Below are positions 1 to 6,022 of a DNA stretch of 8,941 bases, one piece after another. Origin of the DNA: Gorillibacterium sp. GTDB lineage: Bacteria > Bacillota > Bacilli > Paenibacillales > NBRC-103111. Under the pieces are notes generated by a model that did no database searches, was not told the origin of the DNA, and saw nothing but the letters and a program-made list of their open reading frames with translations. The translations under genes were made by a program, and so were the position numbers. The stretch lies in contig JAIMBU010000068.1 of NCBI GenBank assembly GCA_023511325.1, positions 1 through 8,941 of the forward strand. The letters are read 5' to 3'. The number at the start of each line of letters is the position of its first letter. Position 1 is the first letter of the stretch.

Positions 1-18
1 TAATATTCCAGTATCCAA
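1..18 (-). CDS. Start of a gene controlled by the Mn riboswitch (5' partial, six codons visible)
   Basis: Only the start of this gene is in the window. A TTG at 18-16 reads MDTGIL and lies 8 bases after an AGGGGG ribosome binding site. An ATG at 25-23 in another frame is only one base from the same G-run, so it is the poorer choice. The gene follows a yybP-ykoY aptamer and its terminator. Members of that riboswitch class usually control manganese export or homeostasis genes such as TerC/YkoY membrane proteins, MntP or P-type ATPases. A short acidic start before a hydrophobic stretch would suit a TerC-type protein, but six residues cannot decide this. The sequence to the left of the window would identify it. 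Confidence 0.4.
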
Positions 19-50
19 TGCTCATTCCCCCTATTTGTAGTGTGGTGATA

Positions 51-119
51 ACAGAAAAGACCTTTACCGTGAAGGTATGGCCTCAGAATAAAAAGGCAAT
101 ACATTCACGGTAAAGGTCT
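51..119 (-). terminator. Switchable intrinsic terminator of the manganese riboswitch
   Basis: On the minus strand the segments 119-95 and 82-58 form a 25-bp stem with two mismatches around a 12-base loop. The outer 16 bp are perfect, and the stem is followed by TTTTCTGTT. The 5' arm contains CCTTTAC (116-110), which is also the 3' strand of aptamer helix P1. P1 and the terminator therefore compete for the same bases. If metal stabilises P1, the terminator cannot form and transcription continues, so this should be an ON switch for Mn2+. The exclusive pairing is read from the sequence; the direction of control follows from the known class. Confidence 0.88.
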
Positions 120-200
120 CGCTAACACGGGATGTGCCAATAAAACCGGAGACGAATCTCGTAATGACGGCGTTATTGTACAGCTACTCCCCTTTACGGG
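108..200 (-). promoter_or_regulatory. yybP-ykoY manganese riboswitch aptamer
   Basis: Read on the minus strand, the region carries the class hallmarks in order: GTAAAGGGGAGTAGC at the 5' side (197-183), CCGTCA in the second internal loop, a GAGA-TTCG-TCTC hairpin followed by CCGG, a CAATAA/TTATTG helix enclosing that part, a short CAC/GTG hairpin, then TTAGCGAGACCTTTACC at the 3' side. P1 is GTAAAGG (197-191) paired with CCTTTAC (116-110). From memory, the order and the near-invariant GGGGAGTAGC and AGCGAGACC blocks match known yybP-ykoY RNAs such as the Lactococcus lactis one. These RNAs bind Mn2+ between two docked internal loops. A promoter lies upstream and a terminator and start codon downstream, so the unit is complete. 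Confidence 0.94.
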
Positions 201-235
201 TCTGTTATGAAATTGTTTCACCAACTAATAGATTA

Positions 236-265
236 ATCATATCCTAATTTCCTTGTCGCTGTCAA
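236..265 (-). promoter_or_regulatory. Sigma-A promoter of the riboswitch leader
   Basis: On the minus strand there is a perfect -35 TTGACA (265-260), an 18-base spacer and a -10 TATGAT (241-236). Transcription should start near position 229, about 30 bases before the aptamer. This gives a leader of roughly 210 bases before the TTG start of the gene at the left edge. A near-consensus promoter suits control after initiation by the riboswitch, not by an activator. Confidence 0.85.
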
Positions 266-354
266 CGGATCGAGTGAGTTGTCCAATCTGATGCTCATCT
301 ACGTATTGTCCTGTTCCAGCGTTAAAACGGATGCACCATCAGGAGATTATCAGA

Positions 355-444
355 TTATTGTGTAGCAATCGGACCGAAAGCGGTAAAGAGCAACCCCGAC
401 TCATCCTTTATATTGAGTGCAGGATAGTTCACCAGTGAAGACAT
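355..444 (-). CDS. Possible 29-residue small protein downstream of alkA (doubtful)
   Basis: An ATG at 444, 11 bases past the alkA stop, opens a frame of 29 residues that ends in TAA at 355. Its sequence begins MSSLVNYPALNIKDE and ends LLFTAFGPIATQ, which reads more like a real peptide than random translation. The ribosome binding site is weak (GAAGCGG directly before the ATG). In the same frame a GTG lies three codons upstream. It overlaps no other gene and would be the fourth cistron after adaA-adaB-alkA. I do not recognise it. It could equally be the remnant of a longer gene or chance coding in an intergenic stretch. No terminator for the ada cluster is obvious between 266 and 455. Confidence 0.2.
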   Translation of the reverse strand: MSSLVNYPALNIKDESGLLFTAFGPIATQ

Positions 445-455
445 CCGCTTCACGA

Positions 456-1463
456 TTAATACAGTACCCTCCACAAATAAAAGGTAGCGTACGCCTCCCA
501 GCCCCGCCAATTGGCAAACAGTGTCTGCAATTCACCAACAGTTGGCTTTCGCTCAAGTGCCGCTACATGCTTAATGGCATTGTGCAGCCCCACATCCCCA
601 ATCAGGAAAGCCGTCTGGTCACGTAAACAACGCATCCGTACATAATGCGCGGTCCATGGGCCGATTCCACGGATGGCCGTTAGCTTATGCTCGGCGGCTT
701 CCGGTTTAAGCGCAAGCAGTTGATCACGGCTAAGCTGACCACTAGCAATGAGTCTGGCGACCTCCAGTATGGTTTGGGCTTTATTCTTGGTTAATTGCAG
801 ACTGCAAAGTTGTTCAAGGGTTACTTCCTGAAAGCGCTCCGGCGCCGGAAAGGAGCGATATGTGTTACCCTCCCATTCCAGTGCGTCGCCGTACACCTCC
901 GTCAATCGCTGTTTGAGCTTATAGGCAAACGTCAGGTTTACTTGCTGTCCCACAATCGCCCAGCACAAGGCTTCGAACAGATCTGGAATACCCACGAGAC
1001 GAAGTCCATAAAAGCTTTTGATTAACGGGCTTAAAAGCGGGTCCGCACTTGCCAGCTGGTAGAATGGCTCCAGGTTACGCTCCAAATCAAACCAGTCGCG
1101 AACATAGCAGGCAAGCTCGTCCTGATCCTCTGGGGAGAAGGGCTCACCATACAGCAATTCAACCCGCATCATTCGCTCCGTAGGACAAGTTAACCTGATC
1201 AAGTGAATCTCACCACCAATTGGTACCAAGCGGTTGATGCCATCCGCTTCTAACTTATACAAGCATTCGAACGGGGAACGAGACATATAGGTCAAGCAGG
1301 CCTGAAAATCGAAGATCGCTGGCAAGGGCAGCCAGAAATGAATCGTTACATTATCGGGCATAGTGTCATCACCCACAGTGTCTGCATCCTCAGCTATATC
1401 AACCTCAGTGTCTCCACTATCAGCGTCAAAAGTGAAACCGTTCATGCCCGGTTGCTGCCACAT
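456..1463 (-). CDS. alkA: DNA-3-methyladenine glycosylase II (AlkA type)
   Basis: A base-excision repair glycosylase that removes N3- and N7-alkylated purines, leaving an abasic site. The 335-residue product has the helix-hairpin-helix GPD signature: IRGIGPWTAHY at about 264-274, followed by the segment TAFLIGDVGL, whose Asp290 is the expected catalytic aspartate. The mixed N-terminal domain (about 40-150) and helical domain (about 155-335) match AlkA architecture. The ATG at 1463 has an excellent GGAGGGG site 7 bases upstream and overlaps the end of adaB by 38 bases, so translation is probably coupled. Residues 12-37 are unusually acidic and low in complexity; a second start at Met35 (position 1361), preceded by GGGTGAT, would remove them. 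This is the last clear gene of the adaA-adaB-alkA cluster. In Bacillus subtilis alkA is divergent from adaAB, so the collinear order here differs. Confidence 0.93.
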   Translation of the reverse strand: MWQQPGMNGFTFDADSGDTEVDIAEDADTVGDDTMPDNVTIHFWLPLPAIFDFQACLTYMSRSPFECLYKLEADGINRLVPIGGEIHLIRLTCPTERMMRVELLYGEPFSPEDQDELACYVRDWFDLERNLEPFYQLASADPLLSPLIKSFYGLRLVGIPDLFEALCWAIVGQQVNLTFAYKLKQRLTEVYGDALEWEGNTYRSFPAPERFQEVTLEQLCSLQLTKNKAQTILEVARLIASGQLSRDQLLALKPEAAEHKLTAIRGIGPWTAHYVRMRCLRDQTAFLIGDVGLHNAIKHVAALERKPTVGELQTLFANWRGWEAYATFYLWRVLY

Positions 1464-1980
1464 GACTAATCCCCTCCAGTTCGAGTAGTTCTTGTTTTAA
1501 CACAAGCCCTCCTCTGTAACCCGTCAACGTGCCATTTGTTCCTACGACTCGGTGGCAAGGTAGAATAATCGGCAGCGGATTCTGTCCATTAGCGGTGCCA
1601 ACGGCTCGCATAGCTAACGGTTTGTTAATTGCTTCAGCAAGCTGCTTATAGGTCCAAATCTGTCCATAGGGAATACGAGCCAACCCCATCCAAACGACTT
1701 GCTGAAAAGGTGTTCCCCATATATCCAAAGGTAGTTTATCAAAGCTAACGGGCTCTCCCGCAAAGTAATTCTCTAATAACTCAATCGCACCAAACTCGAC
1801 AAAGACCCCACGGTCATCGACGAGTTCATGCTGAGGAGCATAGCGATTGAGCCACAAGGCCGCTGATTCAACCTTGTCATGCTCAAAAGCCAAGCGACAT
1901 ACTCCTAACTCACTGGCCATCAGTGTCCACGAGCGATTGGCCAAGCGCAAGGTATGACGATAGATGGTTGTTTTACTCAA
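1426..1980 (-). CDS. adaB: Methylated-DNA-[protein]-cysteine S-methyltransferase (O6-methylguanine repair)
   Basis: A suicide methyltransferase that moves the methyl group from O6-methylguanine in DNA onto its own cysteine. The 184-residue protein has the diagnostic PCHRVVG active site (Cys142), the recognition-helix region YKQLAEAINKPLAMRAVGTANGQ before it, and the following TGYRGGLVLKQELLELEG. Length is normal for the Ogt/AdaB family. The start is TTG at 1980, with GAAGG about 8 bases upstream; no in-frame ATG gives a sensible N-terminus. It sits between adaA and alkA on the same strand. Its last eleven codons overlap the start of alkA. The name adaB is chosen from the neighbouring adaA; as a protein alone it could equally be called ogt. 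Confidence 0.94.
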   Translation of the reverse strand: MSKTTIYRHTLRLANRSWTLMASELGVCRLAFEHDKVESAALWLNRYAPQHELVDDRGVFVEFGAIELLENYFAGEPVSFDKLPLDIWGTPFQQVVWMGLARIPYGQIWTYKQLAEAINKPLAMRAVGTANGQNPLPIILPCHRVVGTNGTLTGYRGGLVLKQELLELEGISHVAATGHERFHF

Positions 1981-1995
1981 GTGAATCGCCTTCTT

Positions 1996-2119
1996 TCTCG
2001 GGCATAGCTCCCGCTTGCTCGGTTAGTGCTTCTTTTGCTCAGTTAGTGCTTCTTTTGCTCAGTTAGTGTGCCTGCTTGCTTAGTCGGTGCTCCTTCTTGC
2101 TCAGTTAGTGTTTCTTCTT
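1996..2119 (-). repeat. 20/21-bp tandem repeat spanning the end of adaA
   Basis: Six units lie head to tail: 2099-2119, 2078-2098 and 2057-2077 (21 bp each), then 2037-2056 and 2017-2036 (20 bp each, identical except one base), then a degraded 21-bp unit at 1996-2016. The 21-bp units encode a seven-residue repeat resembling T-L-T-E-Q-E-G. The two 20-bp units each lack one base in an AAAAGAA stretch, which shifts the frame and brings in the adaA stop at 2043. With both bases restored, adaA would run on to a TAA at 1973 inside the adaB start region. The block looks prone to strand slippage. Confidence 0.85.
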
Positions 2120-2714
2120 GTTCACTATTAGCCTCTTCTGTCTTTTGACAGGCACCAAGTCTATTATGACTACGATATTCTGCTGGGGAGAGGCCAGTTT
2201 TACCAGAAAACCAAGCGGTAAAATGGGAGGAACTGCGAAAGCCTACAGCTTTTCCAATCTCGGCGATACCCATAGTCGATTTTACAAGCTTCGCTTGCGC
2301 CTTGGTCAGTCGAACACTTTCTAGCTTCGTTGCGGGAGAATAGCTCTTAATCTGTTTATAAGTCCGTTGCAAGTGAAAGGGACTGATTGCAAGTGACTCC
2401 GCCAAGACTTGTAGAGTAAGCTTCTGAGCATATTGTGCTTCGATTATCGCATCCACCTGGGCAGCCATAACCGCATCAGGCCCAAGCTTGCCGCCCGCTT
2501 CTGGCTTGCAGCGCTTGCATGGGCGGAAACCTGCCTCAATTGCCTCAGCAAGTGTTGGATAGAACGTTACATTGCTGGCTTTGGGTGTCCTTGCTCGGCA
2601 AGAAGGTCGACAGACAATATGTGTCGTTCGCACACCTGTATAATAAACCCCATCATAGGTTGACTCCCGGTTGGCAACCGTCTGATAAACGCGTTCAAAC
2701 AAAGCTTCGTCCAC
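2043..2714 (-). CDS. adaA: Methylphosphotriester-DNA methyltransferase and AraC-type activator AdaA
   Basis: The sensor and activator of the adaptive response to alkylation. The N-terminal Ada zinc domain repairs methyl phosphotriesters by transferring the methyl to a cysteine, which turns the protein into an activator. Numbered from the chosen start, the zinc cysteines are Cys35 and Cys39 in the motif VCRPSCRAR and Cys66 and Cys69 in FRPCKRCKP; Cys35 should be the methyl acceptor. Residues of about 105-183 form the AraC-type DNA-binding domain with two helix-turn-helix units, ending GLSPAEYRS. The GTG at 2714 is preferred because GAGGTGATC lies at ideal distance; the GTG at 2723 overlaps that site. 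The last 30 or so residues are a Glu/Gln/Thr-rich repeat tail not expected in the family. There is no fused methylguanine domain; adaB supplies that activity. Confidence 0.93.
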   Translation of the reverse strand: MDEALFERVYQTVANRESTYDGVYYTGVRTTHIVCRPSCRARTPKASNVTFYPTLAEAIEAGFRPCKRCKPEAGGKLGPDAVMAAQVDAIIEAQYAQKLTLQVLAESLAISPFHLQRTYKQIKSYSPATKLESVRLTKAQAKLVKSTMGIAEIGKAVGFRSSSHFTAWFSGKTGLSPAEYRSHNRLGACQKTEEANSEQEETLTEQEGAPTKQAGTLTEQKKH

Positions 2715-2751
2715 TCTGATCACCTCACCTTAGGGTTGTGATTTACTGTTC

Positions 2752-2802
2752 ATGAGCTCAGCTCATAGGGCAAGTATAGACCATTCACTCTGCTTTTAGC
2801 AG
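2752..2802 (-). promoter_or_regulatory. Candidate adaA promoter with flanking palindromes
   Basis: On the minus strand a good -10, TATACT (2778-2773), is 59 bases before the adaA GTG. No good -35 stands 16-18 bases upstream, as expected if an activator is needed. The palindrome CTGCT-AAA-AGCAG (2802-2790) lies across the place of the -35. A perfect 15-base palindrome, ATGAGCT-G-AGCTCAT (2766-2752), covers the predicted start point. Either could be an operator for AdaA or another factor. This is a positional inference; I do not recognise a defined Ada box. Confidence 0.45.
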
Positions 2803-2925
2803 TACGCCAGAATAAGACAGCAAGATTACGACACAAGGATAAATGTGTGCGTCTAAAGAGGTCGTCCATTAACAGCGAAACGCGCTAAATGTTTTAACAT
2901 GGCCTGAAGCGGTTGCCTCCGGTAG

Positions 2926-3149
2926 ATTTAGTGCTGTTTTATAGTGCTAAATTCGGCAGGCGGGTCACTTGAGGGCAAATAGCACTGTCCTATAGTGCTA
3001 TTCGGATCAGGCTGTCACATGCCGATCCTTTCAGTGGATTTAGCACTGTTTTATAGTGCTAAATTCGACGGGCGAGCCACTCGGGGCCAAATAGCACTGT
3101 TCTGTAGCGCTATTTGGCTCAGGTAGCCAGAAGCGGCCGGTAGCTTACG
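2926..3149. repeat. Two 112-bp tandem repeats forming four hairpins
   Basis: Unit 1 is 2926-3037 and unit 2 is 3038-3149; the first 76 or so bases of each are closely similar. Each unit holds two hairpins with 7-base loops. The first type pairs ATTTAGCACT with AGTGCTAAAT (2926-2952 and 3038-3064). The second pairs AAATAGCACT with AGTGCTATTT-like arms (2978-3002 and 3087-3117). Where arms differ, two of three changes are G-T wobbles on the plus strand and the third on the minus strand. A degraded half-unit seems to precede them at about 2882-2925. There is no T-run, so these are not terminators. The array lies between the 3' end of the acetyltransferase gene and the adaA promoter. I see no gene in 2803-3186. 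Confidence 0.8.
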
Positions 3150-3186
3150 TTCATCCGCTTAAGAACCCCTGCTTATCCAGCACTCT

Positions 3187-4041
3187 TCAACCGACATAAT
3201 CACTAAATTCAGAGGTAATCTCAAAACCAACCTCGTGGTAGAGCTGCAACGCCTGCTCATTATCCGTCACAACATTCAAGTGAATCTGGGTGTAACCTTC
3301 CGCAAGTAAAAGTTTCACCGTTTCGCTGAGGATCGCCCGTCCATAACCTTGCCTTTGATAAGTAGGCAACACACAGAAATCGTGGATGACCGCAAAGATC
3401 AAGTCTGAGCGAAGAACTCGGATCAATCCAAGCGGCGAATTGTCCAGTGTAGCGACGTAAGTGGCACGATTGGGCTTATCTGTTTGGGCAAAATATTCAC
3501 GGGTCCAATCTTCCGTATCGCCAAAAGCAAGCGAGGAACATTTTACAGCAAAAGCTAAATCAGCTGATTCCATCAGGTGCAGGGATAAGGCGGACTGCCG
3601 TAGCTCCGCTGCCTCGAAGCTAGTGAGAATCAGCGAATATTCCGATTTACTGCATTTCCCGTCCAGATGCTGAATGAAACCCAGCCCGGATTGAGAGCCT
3701 GAGACAACCCGGTAGTTGAAAGTATCGATGCCAAGCCGTTCCATCTCGGTTTTAGCAAGCTCAAGCATACGGTGAAAAAGCCCTTGGCGACGATAATCCG
3801 CGTGCACCATTCCATTGATCGTTGCTTTGCGATTGTCTACAGAATACCAAGTAAGGACCCCGACTAAATGCTTGTAATGATAACAGAGAATCGCATGATC
3901 ACCTGACCCACTCGCCAGATGTTCAATGCCCACTCTTAACTGAATCTGTTCATATTGCCTGCATTGCTCCTCCAAAAGTTGAATCGCTGCAATATCCTCA
4001 TGGGTGAAGACCGTTTTCATCATCGTGTAATATTCTGTCAT
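3187..4041 (-). CDS. Tandem-domain GNAT N-acetyltransferase
   Basis: Probably transfers an acetyl group from acetyl-CoA to a small amine or protein terminus; the substrate is unknown. The 284-residue protein holds two GNAT folds. The first (about 1-140) has the acetyl-CoA binding signature VHADYRRQGLFHRML at 79-93. The second (about 150-284) has VLPTYQRQGYGRAIL at 224-238 and the closing motif NEQALQLYHEVGF at 261-273. The second is closer to consensus (Q-R-Q-G-Y-G), so it is likely the active one; the first lacks the final glycine of RxxGxG. The ATG at 4041 is chosen because AGGAG lies 8 bases upstream; an ATG at 4083 adds 14 residues without a good site. It starts 81 bases after the AraC gene on the same strand, but nothing shows that they work together. 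Confidence 0.88.
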   Translation of the reverse strand: MTEYYTMMKTVFTHEDIAAIQLLEEQCRQYEQIQLRVGIEHLASGSGDHAILCYHYKHLVGVLTWYSVDNRKATINGMVHADYRRQGLFHRMLELAKTEMERLGIDTFNYRVVSGSQSGLGFIQHLDGKCSKSEYSLILTSFEAAELRQSALSLHLMESADLAFAVKCSSLAFGDTEDWTREYFAQTDKPNRATYVATLDNSPLGLIRVLRSDLIFAVIHDFCVLPTYQRQGYGRAILSETVKLLLAEGYTQIHLNVVTDNEQALQLYHEVGFEITSEFSDYVG

Positions 4042-4122
4042 GATTCCAGCTCCTTTTGTGTAAGTTCTAGGTGTCCGCTCCAATACACATCTTTATTTAG
4101 ATCAAACCGACTGGTGGCGGCA

Positions 4123-5007
4123 TTATTTTCTCATTTGCGAGGGAGTAATCCCTTTGTATTGCTTGAACAGCTTTGTAAAATAATTCGGATTATCACAACC
4201 CACCCGCGAAGCTACCTCTGTAATGGTGAGATCACCTATTCCAAGCAGTCGCTCAGCCTCATTCGTTCGGCATACGTTGACATATTCAATGAAGGTGCGC
4301 CCAGTGAGCCGTTTGAACATTTTGCAGAAATGGTAAGGGTTAAGGTTCATATACTTCGCCGCCGCTTCAACGGTTAGCTTGTCGGCATAGTGCGTCTCCA
4401 AGTGCTGAAGGAATGGCTTAAATCGCTCGCGATTAAAGGAATATCGTTCTGCAGAACGATGCGCTTCGTTCTGTGGGAGAAACGTGCGAGCAAGAAGCGT
4501 GAACAGTAGATAGAGATGCATTTTGATTACGAGTTGATAGGCAGGACGTTTGGCGTGATACTCTTCTATCGCTTGATCAATCAGTGAATAATAAGCCACG
4601 CAAGCAGGATCATGCTGAGCAGGCCACACCGGAAAATGATATTGTCCCTCTAAAAAGGGAGCCACGACCTTAGCATGTGCCGGATCCTGTGCCCAATCGT
4701 TAAAAAGCGAGCCATTGAAGACGATCGCGACATGACGAACTTCTCCGTTACATGTGCTATATCCCACATGAAGACCTCCTGCCGGAACAAATAGAATGTC
4801 CCCTGGTCCAACCTCATAGGGTTGACTATTGATATGAAAAATAGCTGTCCCTTGCTGCATGATAATAATCTCAAAATGCTCATGCCAATGCAGAAAAAGA
4901 ATATTTTGATTGATAATCGCGTTTGCATGTTTATGAAAAAATATAGAAAACGGATAGGTTTTCTCATCAATCCGCGTAAATTCCTGCAGTTCCTTTGGAT
5001 AAGTCAA
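4123..5007 (-). CDS. AraC-family transcriptional regulator with cupin sensor domain
   Basis: A 294-residue regulator likely to sense a sugar or related compound and to activate the divergent enzyme genes. Residues of about 15-110 are a cupin-type sensor domain with HWHEHFE (40-46), the repeated turn GPGDILFVPAGGLH (67-80) and beta-strand pattern. Residues of about 195-294 are the AraC/XylS DNA-binding domain: first helix-turn-helix from LTVEAAAKYMNLNPYHFCKMFK (211-232), second from ITEVASRVGCDNPNYFTKLFK (262-282), ending GITPSQMR. The start is TTG at 5007; an in-frame stop lies just upstream and no ATG fits. Its GGGGAG ribosome binding site lies 11 bases upstream, inside one of the two direct repeats of the intergenic region, so binding there could also limit its own expression. 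Confidence 0.9.
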   Translation of the reverse strand: MTYPKELQEFTRIDEKTYPFSIFFHKHANAIINQNILFLHWHEHFEIIIMQQGTAIFHINSQPYEVGPGDILFVPAGGLHVGYSTCNGEVRHVAIVFNGSLFNDWAQDPAHAKVVAPFLEGQYHFPVWPAQHDPACVAYYSLIDQAIEEYHAKRPAYQLVIKMHLYLLFTLLARTFLPQNEAHRSAERYSFNRERFKPFLQHLETHYADKLTVEAAAKYMNLNPYHFCKMFKRLTGRTFIEYVNVCRTNEAERLLGIGDLTITEVASRVGCDNPNYFTKLFKQYKGITPSQMRK

Positions 5008-5017
5008 GATTCATACA

Positions 5018-5051
5018 ACTCCCCAAGATTGGACTAGTACTCCCCAATATT
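5018..5051. promoter_or_regulatory. Probable AraC-type operator: 13-bp direct repeat at 21-bp spacing
   Basis: ACTCCCCAAGATT at 5018-5030 and ACTCCCCAATATT at 5039-5051 differ at one base and begin exactly 21 bases apart, two turns of the helix. AraC-family proteins commonly bind direct repeats with this spacing because each subunit reads two major grooves. The right copy ends five bases before the weak -35 place of the divergent promoter. The left copy covers the ribosome binding site of the regulator gene. Binding by the adjacent regulator is an inference. Confidence 0.65.
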
Positions 5052-5075
5052 AGCAGAGATTCGGCAAGAAGTCAG
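5047..5075 (-). promoter_or_regulatory. Candidate promoter of the AraC regulator gene
   Basis: On the minus strand CTGACT (5075-5070) and TAATAT (5052-5047) are 17 bases apart, each with four of six consensus bases. The -10 overlaps the right-hand direct repeat, so a regulator bound there would block this promoter. This is compatible with autorepression, but the elements are weak. Confidence 0.4.
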
Positions 5076-5084
5076 AGCTATACT
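5056..5084 (+). promoter_or_regulatory. Candidate activator-dependent promoter of the enzyme operon
   Basis: TATACT at 5079-5084 is a good -10, with 45 bases to the isomerase start codon. The -35 place at 17-base spacing (5056-5061, GAGATT) is far from consensus. The direct repeat ends five bases before it, the usual position for an AraC-type activator that replaces a -35. Confidence 0.5.
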
Positions 5085-5128
5085 GAGGTTGTTCCATCAT
5101 TTAACTAAAAAATTGGAGTGATCCTAGA

Positions 5129-6016
5129 ATGAGTCACGAAATACGTATTGGAACATTGGTCGGTGGCGGAGATGCCGTACGGGTAATTCCCCAGATTGTA
5201 GGTCACGGCTTTGAGTCGTTTAACCTGACCTTTTGGCAGACCACTGGCGCAACTGATCTTGTTGAAACAGCGAAAAGAGTAAGAGCGCTGGCAGACGAGC
5301 ATGATTTTGTGATTTCAAGCGTTGGGATATTCGGCAATGCGCTAACAGGCACTGGTGATCATGCAGACACACTGGCTAGCTGGAAACGTGTAATCGATAC
5401 CGCCCATCTCTTCGGTACGGATCTGGTATCTGGTTTTACCGGACGCCTCGTTGGGGAGTCCATTGCTGCATCCATGAGTAAATACGCCGAGGTATTCGGT
5501 GAGTTATCCAAACGGGCAGATGCGTTAGGTGTGCGTATTGCCTTTGAGAACTGCGCTATGGGCGGCACCTGGGAAACCGGCGATTATAACATTGCGCATA
5601 ACCCGACTGCGTGGGAGATGATGTTTAACGCTCTGCCCGCAGATAACATTGGACTAGAGTGGGAGCCCTGCCATCAAATGGTCAGTCTGATTGATCCAAT
5701 TCCACAATTGCGCAAATGGACCGACAAAATTTTTCATGTGCATGGCAAAGACGCAACCATCGCCTGGGATATTGTCAAGGAGTACGGAATTAACGGACCT
5801 AAGCCTTTTGTCTGGCACCGTACACCGGGATTCGGCGACACCAACTGGACGGATATCATCACGATTCTACGCCAGGCCGGCTATAAGGGTACCATTGATA
5901 TCGAAGGCTTTCACGATCCGGTCTATAAGGACGAATTGGAAATGACCGGACAGGTCCATGCCCTCAATTACTTAAAACGCTGTCGCGGCAGTCAATTCAT
6001 TCCAAACCCTAGCTAA
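5129..6016 (+). CDS. Sugar phosphate isomerase/epimerase-like TIM-barrel protein
   Basis: A 295-residue xylose-isomerase-like TIM barrel, likely a cytosolic metal-dependent sugar or keto-sugar isomerase, epimerase or lyase. The expected metal or active-site residues are at strand ends: Glu140 in IAFENCAMGG, Glu179 and His182 in LEWEPCHQ, His203 and His205 in FHVHGKD, and Glu259 in IDIEGFHD. Many relatives have Asp where Glu179 stands. No signal peptide is seen. The ATG at 5129 has GGAG 10 bases upstream. It is divergent from the AraC gene and followed by a Gfo/Idh/MocA oxidoreductase, a pairing common in catabolism of inositols, unusual sugars and glycosides through 3-keto intermediates. The substrate cannot be read from the sequence. 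Confidence 0.85.
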   Translation: MSHEIRIGTLVGGGDAVRVIPQIVGHGFESFNLTFWQTTGATDLVETAKRVRALADEHDFVISSVGIFGNALTGTGDHADTLASWKRVIDTAHLFGTDLVSGFTGRLVGESIAASMSKYAEVFGELSKRADALGVRIAFENCAMGGTWETGDYNIAHNPTAWEMMFNALPADNIGLEWEPCHQMVSLIDPIPQLRKWTDKIFHVHGKDATIAWDIVKEYGINGPKPFVWHRTPGFGDTNWTDIITILRQAGYKGTIDIEGFHDPVYKDELEMTGQVHALNYLKRCRGSQFIPNPS

Positions 6017-6022
6017 TATTGA

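Noticed and set aside
417..626. Plus-strand open frame of 69 codons
   Set aside because: Lies mostly opposite alkA, has no ribosome binding site and no recognisable motif.
2926..3149. CRISPR array
   Set aside because: Spacers between the hairpins are themselves repeated in the second unit, only two units exist and no cas gene is present.
3955..4377. Plus-strand open frame of 140 codons
   Set aside because: It runs opposite the acetyltransferase start and the DNA-binding end of the AraC gene, both of which have clear family motifs.
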